NCBI GenBank assembly: GCA_000442125.1
Contig: KE546981.1
Span: 558,001 to 622,000, forward strand
Direction: 5' to 3'
Length of the DNA: 64,000 nt
Source: Opeltia flavorubescens
Taxonomy: Eukaryota > Ascomycota > Lecanoromycetes > Teloschistales > Teloschistaceae
The notes under the pieces are model-generated. The model was not told the origin of the DNA. It ran no database searches and saw only the letters and a program-made list of their open reading frames with translations. Positions 54,717-64,000 of this stretch are shown piece by piece; the stretch's first letter is position 1; every line of letters starts with the position of its first letter. Position numbers and translations under genes: made by a program.

Positions 54717-54822
54717 CGAGAAGCTATAAGAAGCTATAAGAAGAAAAAGAAAAAGTATAAAAAAGCTATAAGAGAGGGTATAAGAGAGTATTAGAGAAGC
54801 TATAAGAAATAGAAAAAAGCTG
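54717..54822. repeat. purine-rich imperfect tandem repeat
   Basis: It is built from AGAAGCTATAAG-like units (AGAAGCTATAAGAAGCTATA, then AAAAGCTATAAGAGAGGGTA, then TAAGAGAGTATTAGAGAAGC). It is strongly purine-biased on the plus strand. It resembles, in composition and in the AAGCTTATAGGA-type unit, the tandem at 60259-60344. Confidence 0.55.
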
Positions 54823-55002
54823 GACTACTAAATGGAATAGTTTTAAAGTGGTATAGATAGTAATAAGTAATTATAGGGTTTATATAAATATAATAGGTAT
54901 CGAATAGATATTATAAGCATTGGATAGGTAATACTAGATACTTTAGAAAAAAGAAAAAAAGTTAACTAGCTAGAATATAAATTAAAGGCCTCGTTTTACT
55001 AT

Positions 55003-55021
55003 AAAAAAAAAAAAAAAAAAA
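55003..55021. repeat. poly-A tract (19 A) beside a G/C-rich block
   Basis: Nineteen A residues are followed at once by GCGCCGAAAGCGCGCGTGTG, and the sequence stays comparatively C/G-rich to about 55130 (ACATCCAGCTTATTAC). A poly-A tail of a retroposon on the plus strand is possible, but no body was recognised upstream. It is also a candidate end of the element holding the 55-63 kb coding regions. Confidence 0.45.
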
Positions 55022-55299
55022 GCGCCGAAAGCGCGCGTGTGGACTTAGGATTTTTCGCTTCCTTAATACTTTTACTATTAGTTAGCCTTTATCGTATCTA
55101 GCACTTATTACATCCAGCTTATTACTTTAACGCGCTCCTAATAATATATTTAAAGCTTCTTTAATATATTAAAAACTATATTTTAACGCGAACCGAATAT
55201 ATATAAAATATTAAATAAAGGGGGTTAATAGAAGGATATATAATATAATATATTAATAAAATATAAAGGACGTATCTATACTTCCTTTAATATATAGAA

Positions 55300-58200
55300 A
55301 CGCGTGCTTTAAACTTATTATAATTTATAATAATATATAAAAAGGNAGTAGTATTATAAATTTTCTATTTATTAAAGCTTTTAAATAGTATATTATAATA
55401 TCTCTCTTTTAATACCTAGGGGAAAAATATTATATAAAATGGTTTTCTAAATATAAGGCTATTAATTATAGGTGGGTATACTATAAATTTCTATATATAT
55501 AACCTATTACTTAATTAGATTTATTTAAATAACCCTAAAAATCAATATATATTAGTTAAAAAATTAAGCTTTATTATTTGGATTTAAAAGGAAGATACTC
55601 TTATTTTATATTTAATATATAATCTAGCTATACCTATAAAATACTTCTAGCTATTTATATCTTATTACTTATTTTTTTTATATTTAAAAGTAGTATATTA
55701 AAAGGTAATATTATACTATATAAAATCAACGGTTTTAAAAATTATATAGATTAAATTTTTTATTAGCTTTAAATACTATTATAATAAAATATATCTAGTT
55801 TTAATATTAAAAATAAGAATAATAAAACTATAGATAAAATATTTTAAAAAATATTCGTAGGTAGCGGATAAAAAGGAAAATAATAGGGGGAAAAAAGTAT
55901 AAAGTAGGTAAATAAAGATTTAAATTTTTATATATCTAGTATATATACCTTTAATATATAAACCACCATTTTTTTTTTACTAAATTAAAGGAAATTAAAT
56001 TTTATTATAATATTTTCTATATAAATTAAATATTATAATCGTAATATAATAAAAAAAAATTCCCTTTATATTTTAAAAAAACCGCTCTAGCCTTTTACTC
56101 CCGATATATATAAAGAATATAATATTTCTTAACTTTAATAGCAGATAAGCCTATAATATCTATAACTTCGAAAAGCTTTTAATATAATATATTTAATACC
56201 GGATTATAAAAATCGGCTGCTTCGTTTAAAGCCTCGATTATAGTAACTTTTATAAAAAATATTCTCTAATAAATAGTAAACTTATATAGAAATATTTTAT
56301 TAATTCTTCTAAAATATCGTTTATAAATAAGTATAAAATCCCTAATTTTAAAAGTTATACGATGCTCCGATACTCTAGATATTTATAGTTAATATATTAA
56401 AAAAATAATAGCGTAAAATATAGATAATAAATATTAGAATTTATACTAGAGGATAGAAAATAATATTAGGAATAATATAGATTTATAAATTAATAAAACT
56501 AAACTTATTATACTATTAAATATAAATTCGACGTAGGATAATATTCGGTTTATAGTAATCCTATTTATAGGTATTACGTAATATAATAAAAAAGAAATAA
56601 TTTTCTATAACTAGTATAGTAAGTATAGGCTATCTAAAAGTTTATTTAATAAAGTCTACTTTAAAATATTTAATTATTATTAAGTATAAGTATTAAAGAT
56701 CGTCGACGGTAGTAATCTTAAATTTATTATTATTTTTATCTCTAATATTTAAATTATATTCTAATTAGGGTAATAAGCTTATAAGAAGCGATAAATATAT
56801 ATAGTAAATTAATAAAATACGCTATAATAGGATTAATTCGTTCTCTAGGTATAAACTAGCTAAAATAAACTGTAGGTATTACTAGAAGCTTTCTTTTTAA
56901 AGAAACGGCTTAATAATATTATATTTATTAGTTTTTTGTATAGTAAGTTTATATCCTTTTTAAAAAATTAATAAAAATAATATTAGGGCGGTATAAAATA
57001 GAGGGAATTTATTTACTAATACTTATCTTTACCTATAAAAGTAGTATAGTTATTTAATATAGTATATTCGCTTATAATATTAATAAAGTAGAATATAGTA
57101 TAGATATTTAGCTTCGATTATATATTATAATATAAAAAAGCTTTTTTTATATAATCTTTATTAACTATAAAGGTTTCTACTAACTGATTTATTTTAGAGA
57201 GACTAACGTTTAATCTATTATCGGCGGTATTAATAGAAAGTTTATTTTTAAAATCGATCGAATCTTATCGAGAAGGGATAATTAAAGCGATAGGCTTTTA
57301 AAAGCTTGGGTTTTCTTTATAACGAAAGTTTAATATAAATAATAATAATATATATTCGTATAAACGTTAAAAGGCTTTTTTATTTTATTTAAAATACTAA
57401 TTTATTTTAGTCCTATTTTTAGATATTATTTAAAGCGTTAAAATAATCGTATTATTTTTTATAATATTTACGTAGTATTAAATAATATAATTAATTAGAT
57501 TTATTTTTAAGCGATAAACTATAATAGCTTTAATAATATTTAGATAAGTAAATTTAATAAATAAAGGTTTAAGTTATAGCTTTAAAAGAATAGAGTTAAT
57601 AATTAATAGCCGGGTATATTCTTATATACGATAGTTTCGAAGATAATAAAAAGGACTCTATAATATCGCCTACTAAATAAATAAATCAATTAACTTTTTA
57701 ATATTTTATAAAATACTTAAAGTAATAAATAAATATTATTTATACTAGAAGGAAATTAAAAGCCTTTTAACGTTATATAATAAACTATCTAGGCTCTAGG
57801 TATAAGAATAGTATTAAATAAAAGCGTAAGAGATTATTTTACTATACTGGTATATTTAGAATATATAGTATCTATAGGCCTGGACTGGATAAGATCTAGT
57901 AAAAGAGTAATATTAACTAGCGGAGATTACTTATTTTTTATATTTATTAAGTATAATATTAGTAGAATAATAGATTAAATAATCAAGAAAATATCTATTT
58001 AAGCTATTAAAATATATATCGGCTTTTATTCTATTAACCCGGCCTAATATATTACCTTTAGCCCTTTTATATAATACTCGATAATAAACTCTAGTATTAA
58101 TATAAATATTAAATACTAAATTTCCTCTTTCTAACTTAATAATAAAGTATTTTATATATCTATAATTAGCTAAAGGTAATATAAATATAGAATTTATAGT

Positions 58201-60000
58201 TTATTAAGGTATATCCGCTATAAAAGTAATAGTATAAATATAAATAAATATTTTCTAGCTATTTATATTTATATTAATACTTTTATTAAATTATATTAAG
58301 CCGGGTTATAACGTTTAAATAATATTATAAAGGTTGCTAGTATATAGTCCTAATATTAAAGGGAAAATATTTGCTCTTCTTTTATATTCGCGTTAATTTA
58401 ATACTATACTATAAGGAAATCAGTATATATACCATGCGTAAAAAGAAAAAAAAAAAAAAAGGGGCTTATATAGTTATATATACACCTATAAAAAAACGGT
58501 ATATATTTTTATATAAATCAAAAGTATTAATAAAAATCAATAATAGTATAGATAAATATTTTTTTCTAGAAGTATATTATTCTAAATAAGTACGTTTATA
58601 GTATAATAATTTAAACTCTCCTTTAAAGGGGGGTAAAAGTTATAGAGGATTAAATTTTCTAGTACTAGAGATTATAGTATTTTATATAATATATTTTACT
58701 TCGTATTTTATAAGCGGAGAAATTAGACCTTTATAATAATAATTAAAGTGGATATTATTAATTCACTTAAGAATATATTCTAAACCGATATTATAGTATT
58801 CGTTTTTTACTAGGTAGAGTTTCTTAGTAGTAGTATTAGGATAAAACCGTAGCTTTTTTATAGGAATTTTAAAAAAGGAAATTAGAAATAACTTTTAGAT
58901 ACGTAGTATAATATTTTTAATAGCTTTTATAGTATAATTTTTTCTAATAGTAAATACCCGTCTAATATAATATTTATTACTAGATTAATATTTATATTTA
59001 AAATTAGAATATTTTAGGTTAATAATATTAGAAGGAAATATTAAAGACCTATTTTTATACTTTACGAACTCCTTTAAGTAGGATAAAATAGATATAGCCT
59101 AGGTATTAAAGTAGTAGATTTCTTTTAGTTAGTCTATAAAATACGATATTTTAATATATATTTTTAACCTAAACTAAGCTGATAATAAGATTATACGAAA
59201 TAATTCTATTAAATTAAAAAAATATATATTATAATTTAGTATCGGAGGTATATTAAAAGATATATTATATATTACTTAATCTTCCTAAACTTAAACCTAA
59301 ACCTTTTCTATAGTATTTATTATAGGAAGCTTTTCTCTTTTCAAGTCTATTTTCCGCCGTCTTATAGGTAGTAACGGCAGCTGCTATTTAATATATTTCT
59401 TAAAGATAGCTATTAATTTAGGTAAATAATGTAATAGTTTTATACTATTTTTTAATAGCTTGAAAACTTTTAATAAACTTTAATATTAATAGCGTATAAT
59501 TCTAGTAATATTATATTATATTTTAAAGGTAAAGGTAAAAGATAATAAATATTATTTAGTATACGTATAAGGAATTAGCTCGGAATTATTAGGGATAGTA
59601 ATAGTAGAGCTTCTATAGGTAGGGGGTATACCCTATAATATCTCAGATAGTATCGTTAATTATACGTCTATTTCCTTATTAAAGTCTAAAAACTCTACTT
59701 AAAATACCTTATTATCGTTGATAACGTTATTTTAGGGGAGTATATCTTCTTCGGCTTTAAGAAAATCTTTTATAGGATTGATTATATCGTAGAAATTGTC
59801 GATATCGCCTAGTACCTAAAAAAAAGAATTACTACTAAACGTATTCTCTATAGCTTCGAGTATCTTATTAGTTATAGATATTATATTCTATTAAAATTAC
59901 GATTAGAAAGTATAATTTTAGTACTAGCGATAATTTATAGTAATATTTTTTTCTATTATATTATTAATAAGCTGTACTAATTTTTTAAATATACTAATTA
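55300..60000 (-). pseudogene. very long RIP-damaged coding region, unidentified
   Basis: Minus-strand translation gives long protein-like runs across about 4.7 kb. From the 5-prime end these include VLGDIDNFYDIINPIKDFLK (about 59800), then KLIAIFKKYIK and a Pro/Arg-rich QLPLLPIRRRKIDLKREKL (about 59390-59310). Next are YLKEFVKYKNRSL (about 59070) and NPSFxKPIALIIPSR then NTADNRLNVSLSKINQL (about 57310-57180). Further on are LFYTALILFLLIF, a hydrophobic stretch (about 57000), FILASLYLENELILL (about 56860), SRVSEHRITFKIRDFIL (about 56370) and YPPIINSLIFRKPF (about 55470). Internal stops are nearly all at CAG, CAA or TGG-type positions, and at least two frame changes occur. The original product would exceed 1,400 residues. 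I do not recognise the family: no helicase, transposase or RT motif was seen. It diverges from the plus-strand region at 61264. Confidence 0.5.
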
Positions 60001-60258
60001 ATTTATCGCTATATTACTTCTTAAACTCTTTTTAGTTAAAGTTTTAAATATTTTACTATAATAAGTATAAAATATATTAGACTTAAAATAACTAGGTATA
60101 TAGTTTTTAAGATATAATTATAGGTAAGTTTTAGGTTTATAGTTTTAAAGCTAAATTTTAATACTAATAATAGCCGCTAAAACTTAATTTATTATTTTTA
60201 TCTCTCCTACGCAACTAACGCTTAAGATTTCGCGATATATTTTTATAAGAATAATAAA

Positions 60259-60344
60259 AGCCTAAAAGCTTATAGGAAAAAGCCTAAAAGTATATAAGAG
60301 AACGTCTAAAAGCTTGTAGGAGAAAACCTAAAAGTTTATAGAAG
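60259..60344. repeat. 22-bp tandem repeat, four units
   Basis: The units are AGCCTAAAAGCTTATAGGAA-AA, AGCCTAAAAGTATATAAGAG-AA, CGTCTAAAAGCTTGTAGGAG-AA and AACCTAAAAGTTTATAGAAG. It is purine-rich on the plus strand. It lies just upstream of the 5-prime side of the minus-strand coding region. Confidence 0.75.
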
Positions 60345-60584
60345 CTGGTAAAAGAGCTAAAAATAATTTAGGAAGCCGAATAAATATTACTATTAAAGAA
60401 TTAAAATAGTTTAAGAAGCTTTAAGTAGTTTAAAGTATTTTATAGATTATTTAAATGTTTTTAATTTCGTTCTAGATGTTTTTTAAAGTATCTATATAGT
60501 ATTTATATATCTAGAAAGTTAAAAAAAGTACNTGTTTTAAAGTTAAAATTTACTATATTAAAAGATAAAATAGCTAAAATCTAT

Positions 60585-60680
60585 AGTTTAATATAGTTAT
60601 TTTAGCTTTTATCTAGTATTTAATATAGTCGTTTTAGCTTTTAACCAGCGTTTAATATAATCGCTTAGGCTCTTCTTTTT
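60585..60680. repeat. short degenerate tandem repeat
   Basis: Three related units of about 37-40 bases share TTTAATATAGT-TATTTTAGCTTTTA-CCAGCG-like sequence: TTTAATATAGTTATTTTAGC, TTTAATATAGTCGTTTTAGC and TTTAATATAATCGCTTAGGC. The alternation of TTA and TCG suggests RIP of C in two of the units. Confidence 0.55.
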
Positions 60681-61084
60681 AAATCGTTAGGCTTATAGAT
60701 CGCGATATAACTAAACTCCAGATTTTAGCTTAATAATAGCTCCCTAGAGATATATCTATAAAGCTCTTATATATCTTAAAGCTATATTTAAATATAAATA
60801 AATACTAGATAATTTTTTAAAAAAAAAGGTAGTGGTTAGAATAAAAAAGTCGTTTAGTAGCCTAAAGCTAGCCTATATTTATAATAAATTTTAATAAGCT
60901 TTTAAAAAGTTACTTATAAATATTTTAAAATATTATAATTAATATTTAAATATTATTAGATATTATTAAAAGGCTTAGAAATAAAGAAAAAAATAATTTA
61001 AAAATATTAAAAAAAAATAAAAATTGTATTATAAGTTTAGGAGGTTCTTTATATTACGTAATTAATAATATAGGGTTAATCGAC

Positions 61085-61160
61085 TAAATTCCCCGCTTTC
61101 TCCAGCCCTTATCGCCTTCTATTATCTCTTTCTTCTATACCTTAATCCCTTATATATTTT
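61085..61160 (+). promoter_or_regulatory. pyrimidine-rich stretch, possible promoter region
   Basis: TTCCCCGCTTTCTCCAGCCC is followed by TTATCGCC and then TTATCTCTTTCTTCTATACC, a run of C/T on the plus strand about 100-180 bases before the inferred start at 61264. CT-rich stretches upstream of start codons are common in filamentous fungi. This is inference only. The C richness is striking in this window. Confidence 0.4.
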
Positions 61161-61263
61161 ATCTATTTATATATAGTATAGGTATATTTTTTATTTTACT
61201 GAGTAATAAGACTTTATTTTTTTATTAGTTTTAAACGTTTTAAGTTTTTTAATTTATCGTATT

Positions 61264-62828
61264 ATAGCGCGTACCTCTAAATTGTTATTAAAATCTTAAA
61301 GTTAAGACGTATAACGATCTAAAAAAAAGAATATTAATAGATCTTTTACGCTTTAAGAGCTATTTATACGTTAGATACTAATATTAAATATTAAAAACAA
61401 TTATTAGGTTTTATTTAATAATAACTAATTAAAAATACTCGAGATACTTTAATATTTTATTAATAATAAAAATAATAATAAGCCTATAATTAGCTTATAT
61501 AAGCGTAAATCTAAATCTAAATCTAGCGCTGGTCTATTTAAAATAACTTCTATAAAGAAAAATAATTCTAAGGTTTTTAAAGTCCTATAAACCCACTATA
61601 ATATTTTTTCTAGAGAGTTTTCGATCGAAGATAAAGATTCCAAGGATCTTCCCTAGCCTAAACGCGTTCGTTATACTGAACCTCGTAAGATTATTATAGC
61701 GTAAATATTACTATCTACTTAAAAATAAGCTCTTGAATCTTTAGGCTCTAACGCTTATAAAAATATAAGTTTTTTTTTTATTACTATATTACGTATTAAT
61801 CGATTTTTATAGTCTATCTCTACTATTAATACTAGTTATAGAGATAATATTATTACTTTATTAAAGGACGCCTATACTAATTTATTTAGTAAATAGAATA
61901 TAAATAGGAATAACCTTAATAATACGCCGTTTAAATAAAAGCGCGTAGAATTATTAAATAAGAAGTTAAAGTTTATAAATAATATTAAAGCTCGTCTTAA
62001 AAAGTTTTAATCTAAATATTATATATATTTCCTCTTATAATTCCACCTTAATAATATATAATAAATTATTATTTCTATTTAAAGCGATTAAATCCGCTAT
62101 TAATATTAAGAATAGAAGTATTTAGTAAAATTAATCGGCTGGTATATAAATAATTAAAAGTATATATCTTTTATTAATATATAAGTATAGTTTAAATATT
62201 TAAATATTCTATTTATATAATATTAATAGTTAGGTAGACTAAAGTTAATAAATATTTTAAAGCGGATCGGAAAAATAAAGCTAATATTCTAAACTTTATA
62301 AATATCTATTATAATCTAGTTTAGATAATAATAAACTACTATTTAGCGTCGTTATTTACCTATATATTTTCTTTTATAGATAAAGAAATTGATTTAATAG
62401 AGACTACCCGGTTTTTTAAAAGAGCGAATTTTTAATTTTAAAGTATATTATCGTAAGTAACCCGATATTATTTCTAGTATCTAATTATTACTATAAATAT
62501 CTTTATAAATTTTACGGCGAGGATAAAGTTTATAATAGACTAAAGAGCTAATTTTAAATATTAATATAAATATAAATTTAGTTATTAGAGAGTTTTAAAG
62601 TATTTTAATATAATAGCCTAGTCTAAAAAATTTAAGCTTAATATTATAAAACTGGTTAAAAAAACTAAAAAGGCTAGTCGGTAGAAGTTAGATACGGATA
62701 ATATTCTAGATCCTGATTATAATATAAATTAGATATAGGTTAGGGATATAGATAATAACGATAATAATAATAATAATACTAATATTACTATTATTAAAAA
62801 GGTATTAGCGGCAAGGATAGATTCGTAA
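61264..62828 (+). pseudogene. RIP-damaged gene of about 520 codons, unidentified
   Basis: An inferred start is ATA-GCG-CGT-ACC-TCT-AAA at 61264, where ATA is what RIP makes of ATG (xARTSKLLLKS). The same frame runs through KKRILIDLLRFKSYLYVRY and NNNKPIISLYKRKSKSKSSA (a basic tract carrying three AAATCT repeats). It continues through REFSIEDKDSKDLP, PKRVRYTEPRKIII, ALESLGSNAYKNISFFFITI and LLKDAYTNLFSK to a run ending FLL-x-FHLNNI near 62050. After at least one frame change the C-terminal part reads KFKLNIIKLVKKTKKASR, then LDTDNILDPDYNIN, an Asp/Asn-rich run and IIKKVLAARIDS, and stops at 62826-62828. Nearly all internal stops are TAA/TAG at CAA, CAG or TGG-type positions. No known domain was recognised. 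The basic, Ser/Lys-rich N-terminal third suggests a DNA-binding or nuclear protein, which is speculation. Confidence 0.5.
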
Positions 62829-63400
62829 TTTCTTTTTACTTAGGTAGTTACTATATTTAATTTTAAATAATATACTATTTAATTTATATTAACGATAAAA
62901 GGATAATAATAATAATTTATAATATATATAGTATAGTATAATAAGTCCTGGTAGTTTCCTTTAAAGGCTAGTATATTACTTTATATCTAATTATATTTAT
63001 AATACCCTATTTACTTTATCTACGCTATTTAACTAAGTATTTCTTAATATATAAAGCTTCTTAAATTACGTTTTTATCTAATATCGAAAGATTTTCTATT
63101 TAAAGCCTATATACTAGAAAAATATTTCTTTTTACTTAGAAAATATTAGTTTAAGCGATAGTTAGAGGCCTATTAAATATAATATTTACTAATATTTTAC
63201 TAATATTATACTAATATTCTAGTAATATAAAGTTGGAAAAGTATATAATAAATATTCCTTTACGTCTTATCTTAGTATAATAAAATAGCTATAAGAATAA
63301 TAAATATATCTATAATTCCACCACAATTTACTTTAGGTAATACTCGTAGCTCGATAAAAAGAGCTTTTCTTAAAGGTATATATACTATATAATATACGCG
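62828..63400. other. AT-rich stretch after the plus-strand coding region
   Basis: No gene was recognised. CG is sparse and CA is rare. It includes near-repeats of ACTAATATT (ACTAATATTTTACTAATATT, then ATACTAATATTC) at about 63187-63225. Confidence 0.35.
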
Positions 63401-63406
63401 TTATAC

Positions 63407-63422
63407 ACGCGATAGATCGCGT
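63407..63422. repeat. short perfect palindrome
   Basis: ACGCGAT-AG-ATCGCGT is a 7-bp inverted repeat with a 2-base centre, sitting in CACGCGATAGATCGCGTATA. Another ACGCG lies just upstream (63396-63401). Nothing visible links it to a gene. Confidence 0.6.
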
Positions 63423-63429
63423 ATAAATT

Positions 63430-64000
63430 CTTCGTGGCGTTTAGCGCAATTTTACTATATTATTAACATTAAGTAATTATATTAGTAGGGGCCTTTAAAA
63501 TAATTTTTATTTGGATTATTACGATTTTTTTATTTTTTATATTACTTTACTTTTTTTATATTACTTTTTTATATTATTTTACGGTTTTTAGTTTATTATT
63601 TTCTTTTAATATTATACCTTTTAGATATACGTTTTAAATAAACTTTATTAGTTAATATTATACTTTTATTAAATATTATTCGCTTTAGACCTTTTAATAC
63701 CGCGTATAATAAATATACGGGTATTAATAAATAAATATAGTAGTTTTTATTTAATATAATACTTACTCTATTAAACTAATTATAATATTATTTAAAGTTT
63801 CGCCGGTTTCCTTTTTTATTAGACTAGGTAAAGCTTTAAAATCCTCTCTATTATTTAAAAAGCTTCTGTATATAAAAATATACTAAATTATTAATTATTA
63901 CGCCTATTTTATTATATATATAGCTTATATTTATTTTAATCGAACCCTATTTTCTTTAAACTATTAAAGAAACTATATATTAGTATTTAGGATTCGAAAA
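63430..64000. other. AT-rich tail of the window, nothing recognised
   Basis: Mostly RIP-type sequence with scattered CG. No frame, repeat partner or RNA-like structure could be supported. TTTTTTATATTACTTT-like phrases recur near 63530-63580 (three close copies), probably low-complexity DNA. Confidence 0.4.

Larger units (their letters stand above)
60000..61080. other. spacer between the two divergent coding regions
   Basis: No coding frame could be supported. It contains the 22-bp tandem repeat (60259-60344) and an undetermined base (60532). It also has decayed near-repeats near 60580-60680: AATATAGTTATTTTAGCTTT, then AATATAGTCGTTTTAGCTTT, then AATATAATCGCTTAGGCTCT. If the two coding regions belong to one element, this is its shared control region. 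Confidence 0.35.

Noticed and set aside
51905-55050. Shared CCACACGCG between the MITE left end and the block at 55022-55045
   Set aside because: The match is about nine bases and the adjoining sequence differs, so it is not evidence of a common element.
58371-58589. 72-codon plus-strand ORF (MLFFYIRVN...) with a K-rich run
   Set aside because: It lies antisense to the long minus-strand coding region. The lysine run comes from a poly-A tract at 58446-58460, and nothing resembles a known protein or a promoter. It is most likely a chance ORF.
63407-63422. Palindrome as an operator, tRNA arm or origin
   Set aside because: It is a single 7-bp inverted repeat without neighbouring copies, a gene start or an RNA-like fold.
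1-64000. Mitochondrial, plasmid or AT-rich protist genome as the source
   Set aside because: The AT richness comes with CA/TG loss, spared CG and unmutated islands of near-normal composition. There are no rRNA, tRNA or respiratory genes, which fits nuclear RIP-affected DNA instead.
1-64000. CRISPR array, telomeric TTAGGG repeats, rRNA or tRNA genes
   Set aside because: No regularly spaced short repeats with unique spacers, no TTAGGG/CCCTAA tracts and no conserved tRNA or rRNA signatures were seen on either strand.

Overview
The window looks like a gene-poor, transposon-choked heterochromatic block from a filamentous ascomycete (Pezizomycotina). The main evidence is the mutation pattern. Almost the whole 64 kb is A/T with a great excess of TA. 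CA and TG are nearly absent, yet CG survives in many places. This is the footprint of repeat-induced point mutation (RIP), which turns CpA into TpA on both strands of duplicated DNA. No intact protein gene, rRNA, tRNA or CRISPR array could be supported. The few intact ORFs are chance or remnant ORFs.

Layout. (1) 1-7321: a minus-strand Ty3/gypsy fossil (family B) with a terminal repeat containing a poly-T tract at both ends. (2) 7322-15110: a plus-strand coding-like remnant that I cannot name. (3) 15110-16750: AT-rich DNA without recognisable content. (4) 16759-17170: a fragment of a host-type CorA-like gene. (5) 17261-39990: a nested cluster. Two copies of a 7.3 kb Ty3/gypsy family (A, with 213 bp LTRs) lie in opposite orientation (17804-25133 and 26181-33536) and together form a giant inverted repeat. 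Both sit inside a copy of a third repeat (C). The C repeat occurs again at 36233-38345. Between the two C copies lies a second piece of family B (34150-36230). (6) 40001-40930: a small hAT-like element, a possible MITE and a patch with little RIP. (7) About 41000-43830: a minus-strand Ty3/gypsy fossil fragment. (8) 44170-50390: plus-strand coding-like remnants. (9) 51885-52365: a 481 bp Tc1/mariner-type MITE with almost no RIP. (10) 52870-55130: scattered remnants, a 45 bp minisatellite and two patches with little RIP. (11) 55300-60000 (minus) and 61264-62828 (plus): two long, diverging, RIP-damaged coding regions of unknown identity, with a short tandem repeat and a pyrimidine-rich stretch between them.

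The genes do not work together as a functional system. The value of the window is its stratigraphy: older elements cut by younger ones, different depths of RIP damage, and at least one insertion that arrived after RIP or escaped it. The most unusual items are the two unidentified divergent coding regions at 55-63 kb, the ~15.7 kb inverted pair, and the RIP-touched CorA-like gene fragment. Translations and alignments were done by eye, so boundaries of degenerate features are approximate.
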